In this document: positions 34,423 through 45,351 of the stretch, in pieces | Position numbering within the stretch: the stretch's first letter is position 1 | How the letters are laid out: each line of letters opens with the position of its first letter | NCBI GenBank assembly: GCA_026545225.1 | Contig: CM048852.1 | Location: 14,840,146 to 14,904,145, forward strand | DNA from: Cornus controversa | Lineage: Eukaryota > Streptophyta > Magnoliopsida > Cornales > Cornaceae | Direction: 5' to 3' | DNA: 64,000 nt | Made by a program: the position numbers and the translations under genes | Notes under the pieces: model-generated | Database searches by the model: none | Told to the model about the DNA's origin: nothing | Seen by the model: only the letters and a program-made list of their open reading frames with translations

Positions 34423-36003
34423 TTGGAGGTAACTATCTTTTGTATTTTATTTTATTGTTCATTTTTTTATTATTTTTATTTTAAAAAAATATATATATTT
34501 TTAGTTTTTTTTACTTCATATTTATTTTCACCCATGCTATTTCACTTGGTCTTTGGGGTATAGTGGTTGTTTTGACAGGTTGTAACATCCAAGTTTGGGG
34601 GTGTGCTTGCTTGCCTTCATGTTATTGGTTTGCTATATTTTTGTGCCACTATTTCTCCGAAGTCCTGGTATTATCATTCTTACCCTTCTCTATGCTTTTA
34701 TTGGGTGTCCATTGAGGACAATGTACAGTTTAAGTTTAGGGGTGTGCCGATGCCTTCTTTATGTGCTTTATTGCAATATGGGGGAAATTTGTGTGAAATT
34801 CTTCTTATTTTAGGATTTTTGTTTATTTTATTTTTCTTAGTTTATTTATTATATTTTCTTTTATTTTGTTTTTAGATAAAATGTTTTGACATTTTTCGAG
34901 GGATTAATACCTTATGTAGGTGCGTAACTTGCAATTTTTGGGTATGTTTTAAATTTTTGGAAACTATGGTTTAAATTAAGTGGTTTTAATCATTATTTAA
35001 ATTGACATGTTTTGGAGTAATTGGTTTTAGTTTCCTCACATGCACGAACACACTAGTATAATCTTGTGAGGTATAAACTTTGGTTTTATGTTATTGAGTT
35101 ACATATGCTTGATATTAATTAGTATCTCTTGAGAATGAGTACCGATAATGTGTTTACTTGACTTTAATGAGAAAAAAAAAGAGAAAAAGAAATATATGTT
35201 GAATAGCAAATCAATTTGATCCTTTTCATAAGTAACCAGGCCTCTATGCCTCAAGAAGCACGGAGTGTTCGCGTCAAAAGTGAAGGGGTGAGAAAAGATG
35301 AGAATTGGTTGTCTTGATTTGTAGCCTGACTGATTCGAGTAATTAGGTTCTTCAGGGTGTCTTAAAGCCTAGTGCCCTAAAGCCATCTAGTTTGGGAGTC
35401 ACTGAATAAAAGCTTGCTACATGGATCTTTCAGAAAGCTTAATAGATCAAGACATTGCACAACCAATAAAGTAATGAAAAAAAATGAAAAAGTCATGTAT
35501 TCATGTTTGAAAGTATGATTTCAATAAGGGGAGCTAGTGAGTTGAAGGGGTATGTGCCTTAATATGAATACATCATTTTTTAACTGGGTTATGCTACATG
35601 AGATGACTGCTAGTTCACTTTACACGAGGAAGCTAGGGTTAGTTATTTTAAGATATGTTGATGTGATTTATGTATGGGGACCATTGATTTGAATTGTGGA
35701 ATTTGAAAGTCTGAAATTATTCCTAAATGTAAGTTTGTAACTATATATCGTAATCTTCTTCTTGATTAATGTTTAAAGAGAATTTTAAATATTTGTGGGT
35801 AACATTTCTGAAAACTCTCACGAGACTATAACTCATCCACTAGGGGGAACCTAGGGGTTTAAAGGCTTGTTACATATGCTAAATTCAATCGTTTCTCCCA
35901 CGAAAGTGGAGTTGGGTACTTTAGTTAGTTTTTAGTAGTTTCTTTGTTTTAGTTTTGTTTTATTCTATTGCTAAGGGACTACCAATATGTAAGTTTGGGG
36001 GTG
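34423..36003 (+). other. Element A 3' untranslated region with repeated purine-tract motif
   Basis: About 1.6 kb without coding sequence between the third ORF and the 3' LTR. The true polypurine tract AAGTTTGGGGGTG (35,991-36,003) abuts the LTR. Near-identical words AAGTTTGGGGGTGTG and AAGTTTAGGGGTGTG occur at about 34,591 and 34,733, and AAGTTTGGGGGA at about 33,090. Confidence 0.7.
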
Positions 36004-37502
36004 TGATCGGCGTTGAATGTTGATCATTCTAGCCTCTTAACTTGCGTATTTTATTCTCTTAGTGATAGATTATTTTGTGATTTTACTTCATTTTAGTGTT
36101 TTCTGTATTTTCAAGGCCTTAATGATTATTTCAGTTAAAACCATGATTTTGGGCTTTTAAAGATGACATGCAAGAAGGTTATATGAAGCCTACATCATGT
36201 GGATCCATTCAACTATTTATTTTAACTCAGATCAGCCCAAGGAAGAGGTCCAAGAGAATTACAACTGCTTAAGAAGGTTTCGGGCCTGAAGCCCAATTTT
36301 GAGAATAATGCAGTCTTAATCCCATTTTGGAAAATGGACCAGAATTATTATTTTTGAGCCTCAAATTGACTTCATTTTTGTAAATGTTAAACGAAATTCG
36401 ATTCTGCACACTTTTGTATTTCACAAAAATTCCGTGAATCGGACTTCTAGTGGGTCAAAAGTTAGGCCGAACATCAGCAGGAAAAACCCACCTGATTAGT
36501 GCTGCACGAAAACCTAATTAATTCCTAATTGGATTAGGACTTTGGTGTATTATCTTGGGGCATAAAGTGGCAAATTGAAGGCTATTTTGAGGGGAGTTTT
36601 GAGAGCTTAGAGAGCCGTTTGACAGATTAGAAGACATACTTTGTAGAGCTTTCGAGTGGAGAACCATTGGAGAGCGAAGTCTTACGCATAATTCATGAAG
36701 ATGATGCCTTCTTCCTTAACCATTGAAGCTTCTTCTTCTACCATGAGCGGCTAGTTCATCCACTAGGGTTTTGATGTAGCCCTAACAAAGCATCAATGGT
36801 TTGATTGTTTTAATTATTGGGGACCTTTATGTTCATGCATAGATTGTGTAATTTAGAGGATTCTTATTATAGAATTGAGCTATAAAAGTCTTATAAATTC
36901 AGTTTCAATGATTTCTTATCTTGTCTTAGATATTTGGTTGTTGTTATTGGACTTAATCTCTCTTATTTTTTGTGATCATGAGAGCAGTTATTACACAATG
37001 GTAATCACTGAATATATCACTATACGCTTTGATGGAGTATGCCTAGAGAAGATGGACCATACTGCACCCTAGAGTAGAGTAGTTAGGCAGATGGCCCATG
37101 CCAATCGAAGATAGTCCATGACTTAGCCTTAATCATATGTTATCTTCTTGACGGATGAAGGTGAGCTTGTAGCCACCGACACCACTTATGCATGGTGTAA
37201 TCCCCCATAGTTGATTCAATTGACCATTGATTGTGGAGTTAGTGGTGAAGTCAAATACCCTAGATTTCTCTCATATTATCTTCACTTTCTATTTGCTTTG
37301 ATTTATTTTATTTTACTTTTTAATTAGTTTAAAAATCAGATTTCTTCTCTTTATAAATTTAATTAGAATTAATTCCGTATTCCAACTCATCAGACCATAA
37401 TCCCTAAGGTTCGACACCCCTTTCGATAGCCCTATTCTGCAAGGAATTCATTCTATTACGAAGTGTGGTAATTTTAATTGAGACGCACTCACACAAGAAT
37501 CA
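36004..37502 (+). repeat. Element A 3' LTR (1,499 bp)
   Basis: TGATCGGCG...GAATCA, followed by the ATGTG duplication. By eye roughly 30 differences from the 5' LTR are visible in the first ~450 bp. Confidence 0.95.
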
Positions 37503-37509
37503 ATGTGTG

Positions 37510-38346
37510 TGTTAACACCCAAAAGTGGCCTAACATGTGGCTGCCACTTTGGTAATGACATGGGTAGAAATAAGTACATACGTGGAAAGAGAAACAGATT
37601 AACTAAGAGATATTAGTGGAATTGGACTCTATCAAGAGTCCATAGAAAATGATGGCTCTAAAGGCTTATAGGAATAGAATCATTGAGGTTTTGGACTTTT
37701 GAAACTTCATCATTGACTTTGGATATGTGTTCGCTCTTAATTAATTAGCCAGGTAGGCTGATTGTTTGCGGGCGTGCCAGAGTCGTGACATTGGCTCGAT
37801 GTAAACGGTTGGTCAACACAAGTATCTCCTTTGGAGGTCGTGTTGGATTAGGCGATTGACTAAGGAGAGAGAATAGGAAACTCCCTATTAAGTTCTTTTC
37901 TCACCTCAATCAAGAGGACTTTAATTGTGTACAAAGAATTGCGAGACTGAATCGTAGGATGGAGGGAGGTAGAAGGACGAAGATATTAAGGAGGGAGGTA
38001 GAAATTGAGGGAGAGATAGACAGACTGACTAATTAGAGGAGGCCAAGAGCAAGAAAAATGGGGAAGATGTAGATCGAGTGAGAAACAGAGCAATATTCAG
38101 GAGAATATTGAGGGAGAGAAACAGATTGCACGTGATGCAATTGTTGAATTGTGATTGTTGGGAACCCTCAAACAGAGCCCTTTTGTATTTATTTATAGTA
38201 AAGAGAAATACATCATTGTTGTTTCTAAATTTACGTTATAAGATAATATCAAAATAAAACAAATTACAATAAAAAGAAATATAAACTAACTATATCCTAT
38301 TGCACCACGACTTCAAATCCCCTTTATTGTAGCCCGTCAGCCTTCA
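37510..38346 (-). repeat. Inverted B-type LTR fragment beside element B
   Basis: Read on the minus strand, about 38,220 to 37,728 matches the downstream half of the element B LTR (38,950-39,398). Shared words include CACTCGATCTACATC, GGCCTCCTCTAAT, TCGCAATTCTTTG, GGAGATACTTGTGTT and CTCTGGCACGCCCGCAA, and it ends GAACA as the B LTR does. The primer site does not follow. Its plus-strand left end (37,510) starts TGTTAACACCCAAA, like the LTR start TGTTAGCACCCAAA of B at 38,351, for only ~15 bp. It appears to be a rearranged or truncated LTR in opposite orientation, forming a large inverted repeat with B. Confidence 0.65.
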
Positions 38347-38350
38347 TTTG

Positions 38351-38529
38351 TGTTAGCACCCAAACTTGGCGCCACTTGGCAGCCAAGGATAAGGTTGTTG
38401 TTAAGGGGCTGACAAAGATTCCATCTTGGAAAAAACTTTAAAGGGGCTGAGACTCTAGTAGGATTGTCCTAAAGGAATAACTGATACCTGTAAAATATGT
38501 ACACATATCCGGTCACCGTTATGGAACAT

Positions 38530-38565
<36 letters not shown>

Positions 38566-39398
38566 TTAGGTGGATGTAATTTAACCTTGCAAGATGGAGC
38601 ATAAGGAGTCTACAATAATTAGGACTCCAAGTAGTTCTACATCTTATGAGAAAGTCGATGGAATAAGAAAACAGAGGATTGTTGGATACAGTTGGTACGA
38701 GTAATCAAGTCACAGCTACATATACGTATATGTAACCTGTACATATCCGTGGATAATCGGTATCGAGCAAGGACTCTTATGGGTTTCAGCCACATTAGAA
38801 AACTTGGTTGAACATGGACTCTACATAAGGAAAGACTGTATGGGATGACTTTGGGCTGAATATGGACTCTTGCATGAAGAAATTGATAAAGTGTTGATAA
38901 TGTATCTCCTTTATATTTCCATAATTACCATGTAATTTAAGATTAAATACAAGTGATGTATTTCTATTTTTCTATAAATAAAAGCAAAAAACTCTGTATT
39001 AGGGGTTCTCACAACCATAATTAACAATTGCATCAAGTGCAATTTATCTCTCTTTCTCAATATTTCCCAGAATATTGATCTATCTCTTACTCGATCTACA
39101 TCTCTCTCACTTTCTTGCTCTCGGCCTCCTCTAATCCATCTGTCAGTCTATTTCTCCTTCCTTCTAAGATTTAGTCTCGCAATTCTTTGCACATAGTTAA
39201 AAGTCCTATTAATTGAGGCAATAAAAGAACTCAATAGGGAATTTCGTATTCTCTCTCCTTAGCCAATTGCCTAATCCAGCACAACCTCCAAAAGAGATAC
39301 TTGTGTTTGATCAAAACTGTTTATATTGAGCTGACACCACGGCTCTGGCACGCCCGCAAGCAATCAGCCTACTTGGCTGATACATTTATAACTGAACA
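38351..39398 (+). repeat. Element B 5' LTR (1,048 bp)
   Basis: It starts TGTTAGCACCC and ends ACTGAACA. It contains a (TA)n run at 38,534-38,561, and a promoter-like CTATAAATAAAAG at about 38,974 followed by a CT-rich leader. The limits are inferred from the TG...CA ends and the following primer site; no paired LTR is available. Confidence 0.7.
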
Positions 39399-39403
39399 TA
39401 TTT

Positions 39404-39421
39404 TGGCACGTCCGGTGGAAC
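39404..39421 (+). promoter_or_regulatory. Element B primer-binding-site-like sequence
   Basis: TGGCACGTCCGGTGGAAC lies five bases after the LTR end, in the position and style of the TGGCGCGCCCGGTGGGAC site of other plant Tat elements. I did not assign the tRNA. Confidence 0.6.
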
Positions 39422-39447
39422 CCCAAAAGTACTCAAGAATTGAGAAT

Positions 39448-40560
39448 ATGCCGCCTAAGTTAAGGTCCACACGAAACTCAGCTACTGGTGATGACGAGCA
39501 AGAGGAAAAAGTTCCTCAGCCTGTAGGAGATCCTATGACCGGTCTGTCAGATTTGGCAGTTTTGATGGATGCCATGCATGAGATGCGTGCCATTTTGGTG
39601 AAGTCAGTACCTGTTTAGAATAACTGAATGAAAAGATCACCTAAACTAGTGTTCAAATAAATGACCGAATGAACGAATTAGCGAGGCAGTCGACCATCCA
39701 CGGTCGATCGACCATTCAGGGCTCTAATGCCCAAAAGTCTCCTCTCCAACCAAAGGCTCAGTAGGCTAATCAAAAACTAAAATGACCAATCTTACCGCTA
39801 CCTCAACCTTCTGTGCAAAACAACCTGCAGTTTAACAGTTCTCAGCCCGACAAGGCTGAAAATCAACTATCGATCGAGAACACAGATAGATGGTTGCCTG
39901 AGCAACATCAGGTACATCCTCGAAACAATCCCACAGGCCCAATCAACATTGGGGACAATCCCCTCCGGGGGAGAAGACAAGACCCCCAAATCACACCTGC
40001 ACATGAGGGGCAGATGGAAAATAATCGAACACTAAGAAGTTATACATATGTGAAAGTTTAGTCAGAGTCAAATCAGCCACTAGTGGTTCTCATTCTGCCA
40101 CCTCATCCGCCAGCCCTGTTAAAAAGGGGACGACTGATGTAGGCAAATTCTACTCGTTCGATCTGTCCTTAACTGATAAAATTTTTGATCACCTACTAGT
40201 AGATAAACAGATCACTTTGCCTAAGGGGCATAAAATTCCATCAGCTACCGAGCTAAAAGGAAAAGAATACTATAAATGTCATCATTCTTGGACCCATAAC
40301 ACTAACAATTGTATGGTATTTCATAATATTATGTAGAAGGCGATCGATGAAGGCACTCTGAAATTCCTAGATAAATAGATGGAAGTAATGGGGATCGACA
40401 ACAATTTTTTTTCCTACAATTGTTGCCAGCAACGTAATCGGTCTGGCCCCTAAGGTTGACAATGCACAGGGAGGAATGGTCGACGGTACGCTTTTAGAAT
40501 CCTCAAGCCATAAAATAATTCAGGAACTGGAGCGTAAACTACAGGAGGCCCAATTGGCTC
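39448..40560 (+). pseudogene. Element B gag remnant
   Basis: It opens MPPKLRSTRNSATG at 39,448 and soon meets stops. The recognisable Tat gag tail is near 40,150-40,380: FYSFDLSLTDKIFDHLLVD, GHKIPSATELKGKEYYKCHH and the CHH..N..C knuckle region. The central capsid domain seems deleted. A palindromic stretch with GGTCGATCGACC lies at about 39,699. Confidence 0.7.
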
Positions 40561-41279
40561 TAATTGAAAGGGGGTGTTGTCCAAATTGAAAGGCTATTGG
40601 TAGTGGCGAAGGAATCAGACTCAGGAGGCAAGTTGAGTGTTGAAGTGTGCATGAGAGGATTGTGTTTCCCTAAGATCGAGTTGATCAGATGATTGCCAAT
40701 CGATCTGTCTTTCAAATAATCTAGCTGAAAGAGGCGTACACTACATGCAGAAGGAGAGAAGTCTCCAAAAAAAGCCTCCCACTCATCATGACCCGCCAAG
40801 GTTCAAGGAGGGGTTGTCAGATCGGCCCAAAATATGGATAAAAAAGGAAGACGTTCACTCAGCGCCAAGAATGGTGAAACCACCCATGGTTACCCATAAT
40901 AGGCAGACAAGAGTGACTCATCCCAAGTTCCCTAAGAACATGATGCCAAATGGAGCCCCTACACAGACCCAGAAATGGAGGATGCAATGAAAGAGAGCTG
41001 AGCAAAGAAGGAGATAGGCCAATGACCAGACAGGATGGGTCGACGGTCACAGCCAAGAATCAGATGTGGACGTGCCGGTGGATATGTCCTTGACCTATGC
41101 TAATGAGGAGTCATCCTTGAGGGAAGACCAGTCTGATTAAGACCCTAAACACACAGCCAAATATCGAATCAAATTTGGAAATTTTCTAGAAAAGGTGGTG
41201 TGTAGTATGGTGTTCGTGTTGCCAGCCATTTTCCAAGCAAAACCTGATTAGCTATGTGTTGTGACCGATCCTCTCAAGC

Positions 41280-41930
41280 CTAACATGGATAACCTAGTGT
41301 AAAAGGACATTCCAGAAATGGCATCGGTTAATAAGGTGTAGATGTCTAAAGGAAGCTGATAAGGTGGTATTCAAAAGACCGCTAATGACCAGGACCCAAC
41401 AGTTGAGGCCTTTGTATGTCAAAGTATGGGTGGAAGGTCAGCCAGTCAACTGGGTGCTCATCGATAATAGATCAATAGTGAATGTTATTCCCTTGATGAC
41501 TGTAAAAGCGTTGGGAAAAGACCTGAAAGATGTAATCCCTACAAACGTCGCGATCAGTGGGTTTAATGGTGGTTTTACCAACACCAAAGGAATATTTCTT
41601 TTAGAAGTCACAGTTGGCAGTTGAACTTTATTTACTACTTTCTTTATTGTTGAATCAACAGCGTCCTATAACTTGTTGCTAGGCCGTGATTGGATTCACC
41701 CCAATATGTGTATCCCATCTTCACTACATCAAATGTTGATCCTGTGGGATGAAGACGAAGTCAGGATAGTGGAGGCTGATAACAAGCCTTTTGTCACCAA
41801 AGTATATGCTACCGAGGCCGTGCTATATGATGAGGCATGTGTCCCAATCATGTTCACTGGTACAGACAATGGCTCGACCAACTATAACTCTAATGAGGAA
41901 GGGGTTTGCAGCCCCAGAGATAAATGAACT
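41280..41930 (+). pseudogene. Element B aspartic protease, broken
   Basis: RPLYVKVWVEGQPVNWVLIDNRSIVNV gives the usual retropepsin position, but DNRS stands where D(G/A)GSS is normal, so the active site is mutated. The C-terminal ASYNLLLGRDWIH motif is intact (about 41,668-41,705). One stop separates the two halves. Limits are given in approximate positions. Confidence 0.75.
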
Positions 41931-42239
41931 ATTACATGAAGCACAATGGCCAATGATAGAACTCCATCGACCTGATTTTGATTCAAAAATGACAACTAAT
42001 AATGATAGACATATCTAATAAGGAGCTTGAGAGGTGGCAGGCCTACAAGGCCGCTTATGCGAGTTTAAGAGCGTATCTAGTTGAGAAGAGGATCACCAAA
42101 ACAGAACAATTTTATTATGAACTATTTGCTAATATGGCCGAAGTAACCAAAGTTGATGATGGAAAGCTGGATGCAATCCAGTTGGCAGATTTGGAATCGG
42201 CACCACCAAAACTAGATGACCTCAAGGCAGAGGTTCAAG

Positions 42240-43120
42240 ATCCTTTACTTGAAGTAAATTTGGGAATGGCCAATAATCCTCGACCCACATACATTAGTGC
42301 TTTATTAGAGCCTAAATACCAGGCTGAGTTGATCAAGTTGTTGACAGAATTCAAGGACTGCTTTTCCTGGAACTATGAAGAAATGCCTGAGCTGTCAAGA
42401 GAACTAGTGGAACACAAGCTACTAATCCAAGAGGGCTACAAACCATACAAGCAGCCATCTAGAAAAATGTCCCAAGAGGTGGTTTCCAAAGTCAAAAAAG
42501 AGATAGAGATGCTTCTGAAAGCAGGCTTTATTCAAATAGCTAGATATGTTAAGTGGATATCCAATGTGGTGCCTATGATTATGTAGAAAGGGAAGCTTAG
42601 GGTATGCATCGACTTCAAAAATTTGAACTTGGCCACCCCAAAGGATGAGTATCTCATGCTAGTGGTTGATCAATTGATAGATTTGGCTGCCAAGAATGAA
42701 GATTTATCTTCCATAGACAGTCACTCAAGATACAATCAAATATATATAGTGGAGGCTGACATCGCAAAAATGACCTTCAAATGTCCAAGCTCGATTGGGA
42801 AAGAACACTGGGGCCACGTACTAAAGGGCGATGAATGCCATATTTCATGACATGATAGGCTGATATATGTAAGTTTATATAGACGATGTGGTAGTAAAGT
42901 CATCGGCCAAAAGGCATCATCTGGTACATCTTAGGGCCTCCTTCGTGAGAATGCAGGCCCATAAATTGAAAATAAATCCTATTAAATGTGCTTTCGGAGT
43001 ATCCGCAGGAAATTTCCTAGGTTTCTTGGTACATCAACGTGGCATTAAGGTCAATCAAAACAAAATTAAAGCAATCATGAACGCCATGGCTCCTAGCAAC
43101 AAAAAATAACTCCAGAGATT
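42240..43120 (+). pseudogene. Element B reverse transcriptase, broken
   Basis: It starts with FKDCFSWNYEEMPELSRE and HKLLIQEGYKPYKQPSRKM. A stop (TAG) replaces the residue in VVPMIM*KGKLRVCIDFKNLN. A deletion removes part of the palm before the catalytic VYIDDVVVKS (near 42,870), and the thumb follows with CAFGVSAGNFLGFLVHQRGI. It is non-functional: at least four stops plus the deletion. Confidence 0.85.
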
Positions 43121-44135
43121 CATCGGTCAAGTAAACTTTCTAAGACAGTTCATCTCTAATTGTGCCGGGAAGATTCACACTTTTTCCCCATTACAGAAAC
43201 TAAAGGCTCAGGAGGATTTTGTGTGGGATGAAAAGTATCAGCGGGCATTCGAAAGAATAAAGGAATACTTAGCCAGCCCACCAGTTGTCATGCCTCCACG
43301 GAAGAAGTGGCCAATAAAACTTTATTTGTCTGTAGTTGAAGAATTAATCGAAAGTATGTTAGTTCAGGATAATGAAGTGGGTAACAAACATGCTATCTAT
43401 TATTTGAGTAGGGTCTTATCCTTGGTCAAGTGTAGATACACTTTAATTGAAAAATTATGTTTGGCCTTATACTTTTTTGCTATAAAACTAAGAGTATACG
43501 TGTTGCCAGTATTGGTCTATGTAATTTGTCAAACCAACCTCATCAGGTACATGTTATCAAGGCCTTTGATCACGGGCTGAATCAGTAAGTGGTCATTGGC
43601 CTTAATAGAGTTCAACTTTGTTCGTGTCCCTCAGAAGTCAATCAAAGAGAAGGTATTGGTAGAGTTTTTAGCAGACCATCCATCAATGGATATCGACCCA
43701 TATGTCTCAGATGAGTTAAAATTAGTAGCCTTGTTCATGGCACTTTGGACATTGATGTCTGATGGGTTTAGTACCAATGACACGGTCGGATCTGGAATAG
43801 TGATTATCTCTCCAAATGGAAGAAAGATCACCTTTTCTTTTTTCTTAGACTTCAAGTGCTCCAACAACCAAGTAGAGTACGAGGCCATGATCATCGACCT
43901 AGAAATCCTATTAGAAATGTCAGTTAGAGATGTACACATAATAGGTGATTCGAACCTCATCAGCCAAATATTTGAGGATTTTCGATGCCTTGCTTGGCAA
44001 TTGAGGTCGTCCCATTCATTGGCCCTTCAATTGGTAGAACAATTCGACTCTATGAAACTGGAATATCGGCTAAGGGAATTCAACAGAGAGGCAAACGATC
44101 TATCCCAGATTGCCTTAGGAGTGAGGGTTCCAGAA
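43120..44135 (+). pseudogene. Element B RNase H and second (archaeal-type) RNase H
   Basis: The connection and first RNase H (RFIGQVNFLRQFISNCAGK, FVWDEKYQRAFERIKEYLA, HAIYYLSRVLSLVKCRYTLIE) run to a stop near 43,578. The second RNase H follows in 43,596-44,135: DGFSTNDTVGSGIVIISPNG, NNQVEYEAMIIDLEILLEM, VHIIGDSNLISQIF and LEYRLREFNREANDLSQIAL. The D...E...D...D residues expected for RNase H can be placed in it. This tandem arrangement is characteristic of Tat elements. The frame runs straight into Cassandra. Confidence 0.87.
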
Positions 44136-44445
44136 TGTGGTGACCCTTGTGGGCGGGTGTGATGTGGGCGGGTGCGAGACACTGGGCGAGCTACCACACT
44201 GGCAGGCTACAGGGTGCTCAATCCCACATCGCCTGGGTAGGAATGGGGAAGTATTATATGTATGATTATCACCCTTCTATGACACAACGCATTTTAAAGC
44301 CGTGATGGTTGTGAACCCACCAGAACTCCACAGTTAAGCGTGCTTAGCTGGGAGTAGTACCAGGATGGGTGACCCCCTGGGAAGTCTCTGGTCCGGGGGA
44401 ACCAAAAGCGGACAATATTGTGTCGGGATAGGGTGGGGCGTTACA
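44136..44445 (+). repeat. Cassandra 5' LTR
   Basis: 310 bp. The four differences from the 3' LTR are G/A in AACGC(A/G)TTTT, T/A in GTGC(T/A)TAGC and CC/TT in GGT(CC/TT)GGGGG. Confidence 0.96.
44290..44399 (+). other. 5S rRNA-derived domain in the Cassandra 5' LTR
   Basis: CCAGAACTCCACAGTTAAGC, then GTGC (box A region, 44,320-44,343), GGAGTAGTACCAGGATGGG (intermediate element and box C) and TGACCCCCTGGGAAGTC match plant 5S rRNA closely. The first third of 5S is more diverged. In Cassandra this part is known to keep a functional pol III promoter. It is not a 5S rRNA gene. Confidence 0.93.
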
Positions 44446-44514
44446 AATGGTATCAGAGCCTAACCCAGCCGGAAGTGTGCCGACGGGGATGTCGGGCCTC
44501 CTAGGGGGGTGGAT

Positions 44515-44824
44515 TGTGGTGACCCTTGTGGGCGGGTGTGATGTGGGCGGGTGCGAGACACTGGGCGAGCTACCACACTGGCAGGCTACAGGGTGCTCAA
44601 TCCCACATCGCCTGGGTAGGAATGGGGAAGTATTATATGTATGATTATCACCCTTCTATGACACAACGCGTTTTAAAGCCGTGATGGTTGTGAACCCACC
44701 AGAACTCCACAGTTAAGCGTGCATAGCTGGGAGTAGTACCAGGATGGGTGACCCCCTGGGAAGTCTCTGGTTTGGGGGAACCAAAAGCGGACAATATTGT
44801 GTCGGGATAGGGTGGGGCGTTACA
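44515..44824 (+). repeat. Cassandra 3' LTR with a second 5S-like domain
   Basis: 310 bp, offset 379 bp from the first LTR; its 5S-like part lies at about 44,669-44,778 with box A at 44,711. The bases after it repeat CAGAA. Confidence 0.96.
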
Positions 44825-45351
44825 CAGAAGGTCTGGCCAAAAGACTGATCAGGGTATCACGGAGGAACCTTCCTTCAACTAAGACACGGAATACAACCAT
44901 GGCGGATACATTCATAGTTGATATCGACCCCTTAGAAGATGATGACTGAAGGCTTCCTTTGGTTGATTTTCTAAAAATCCAAATCAGTCGATTGATAGAA
45001 GGATCAGACGAAAGGCCATGAGGTATTTGTTACTAGCTGATAGGCTATACAAGAAAAGTGCAGAAGATGGGCTCTTGCTCCAATGCATCAATAAAACAGA
45101 ATCCTTGAGAATTCTAGCTGAAGTCCATGAAAGTACTTGTGGGGCCCATCAAGCAGGAATAAAAATGCAATGACTAATAAGAAGATATGGGTATTATTGG
45201 CCAGGAGTCTTGAAAGACTGCATAGAGTATGCTAAAGGCTACAATGCTTGTCAAAGGCATGGGCCAATCTAAAGGGTTCCTACCCAAGAGATGCAAATGA
45301 TTATTAAACCATGGCCATTCAGAGGATGGGCCATGGATCTCATTGAAAAAA
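44825..45351 (+). pseudogene. Element B integrase, N-terminal part
   Basis: After Cassandra the frame resumes as the RNase H-integrase linker and the zinc region, recognisable in pieces (EGLAKRLIRVSRRN, TFIVDIDPLEDDD, then GAHQAG-like and Y-YYWPGVLKDC-like segments across frames) and GWAMDLIEK just before the solo LTR. Many stops are present. Confidence 0.7.

Larger units (their letters stand above)
26903..37502 (+). mobile_element. Element A: Athila-type Gypsy retrotransposon lacking RT and RNase H, 10.6 kb
   Basis: Both LTRs (26903-28396 and 36004-37502) start TGATCGGCG and end GAATCA. They are flanked by a perfect 5-bp duplication ATGTG (26898-26902 and 37503-37507). A tRNA-Asp-type primer site follows the 5' LTR, and a purine tract AAGTTTGGGGGTG precedes the 3' LTR. 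The order is gag, protease, integrase, then a third ORF. The reverse transcriptase and RNase H expected between protease and integrase are absent. Stops and frameshifts are spread throughout. The LTRs differ by several percent by eye, so the insertion is not recent. The target was a TG-rich microsatellite just beyond the Mutator-like element. Confidence 0.93.
44136..44824 (+). mobile_element. Cassandra TRIM retrotransposon, complete
   Basis: Two 310-bp LTRs (44136-44445 and 44515-44824) flank a 69-bp internal region, with a perfect 5-bp target duplication CAGAA (44131-44135 and 44825-44829). Each LTR starts TGTGGTGACCC, ends GCGTTACA, and carries a 5S rRNA-like domain with RNA polymerase III promoter boxes, the defining mark of Cassandra. 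The internal region has the initiator tRNA-Met primer site AATGGTATCAGAGCC and the purine tract CTAGGGGGGTGGAT. There is no coding sequence. I count four substitutions between the LTRs over 310 bp, so it is much younger than the element B it sits in. Confidence 0.96.

Noticed and set aside
44290-44399. A 5S rRNA gene (and another at about 44,669-44,778)
   Set aside because: The sequences lie inside the two LTRs of Cassandra, are only partly like 5S, and are explained by that element.
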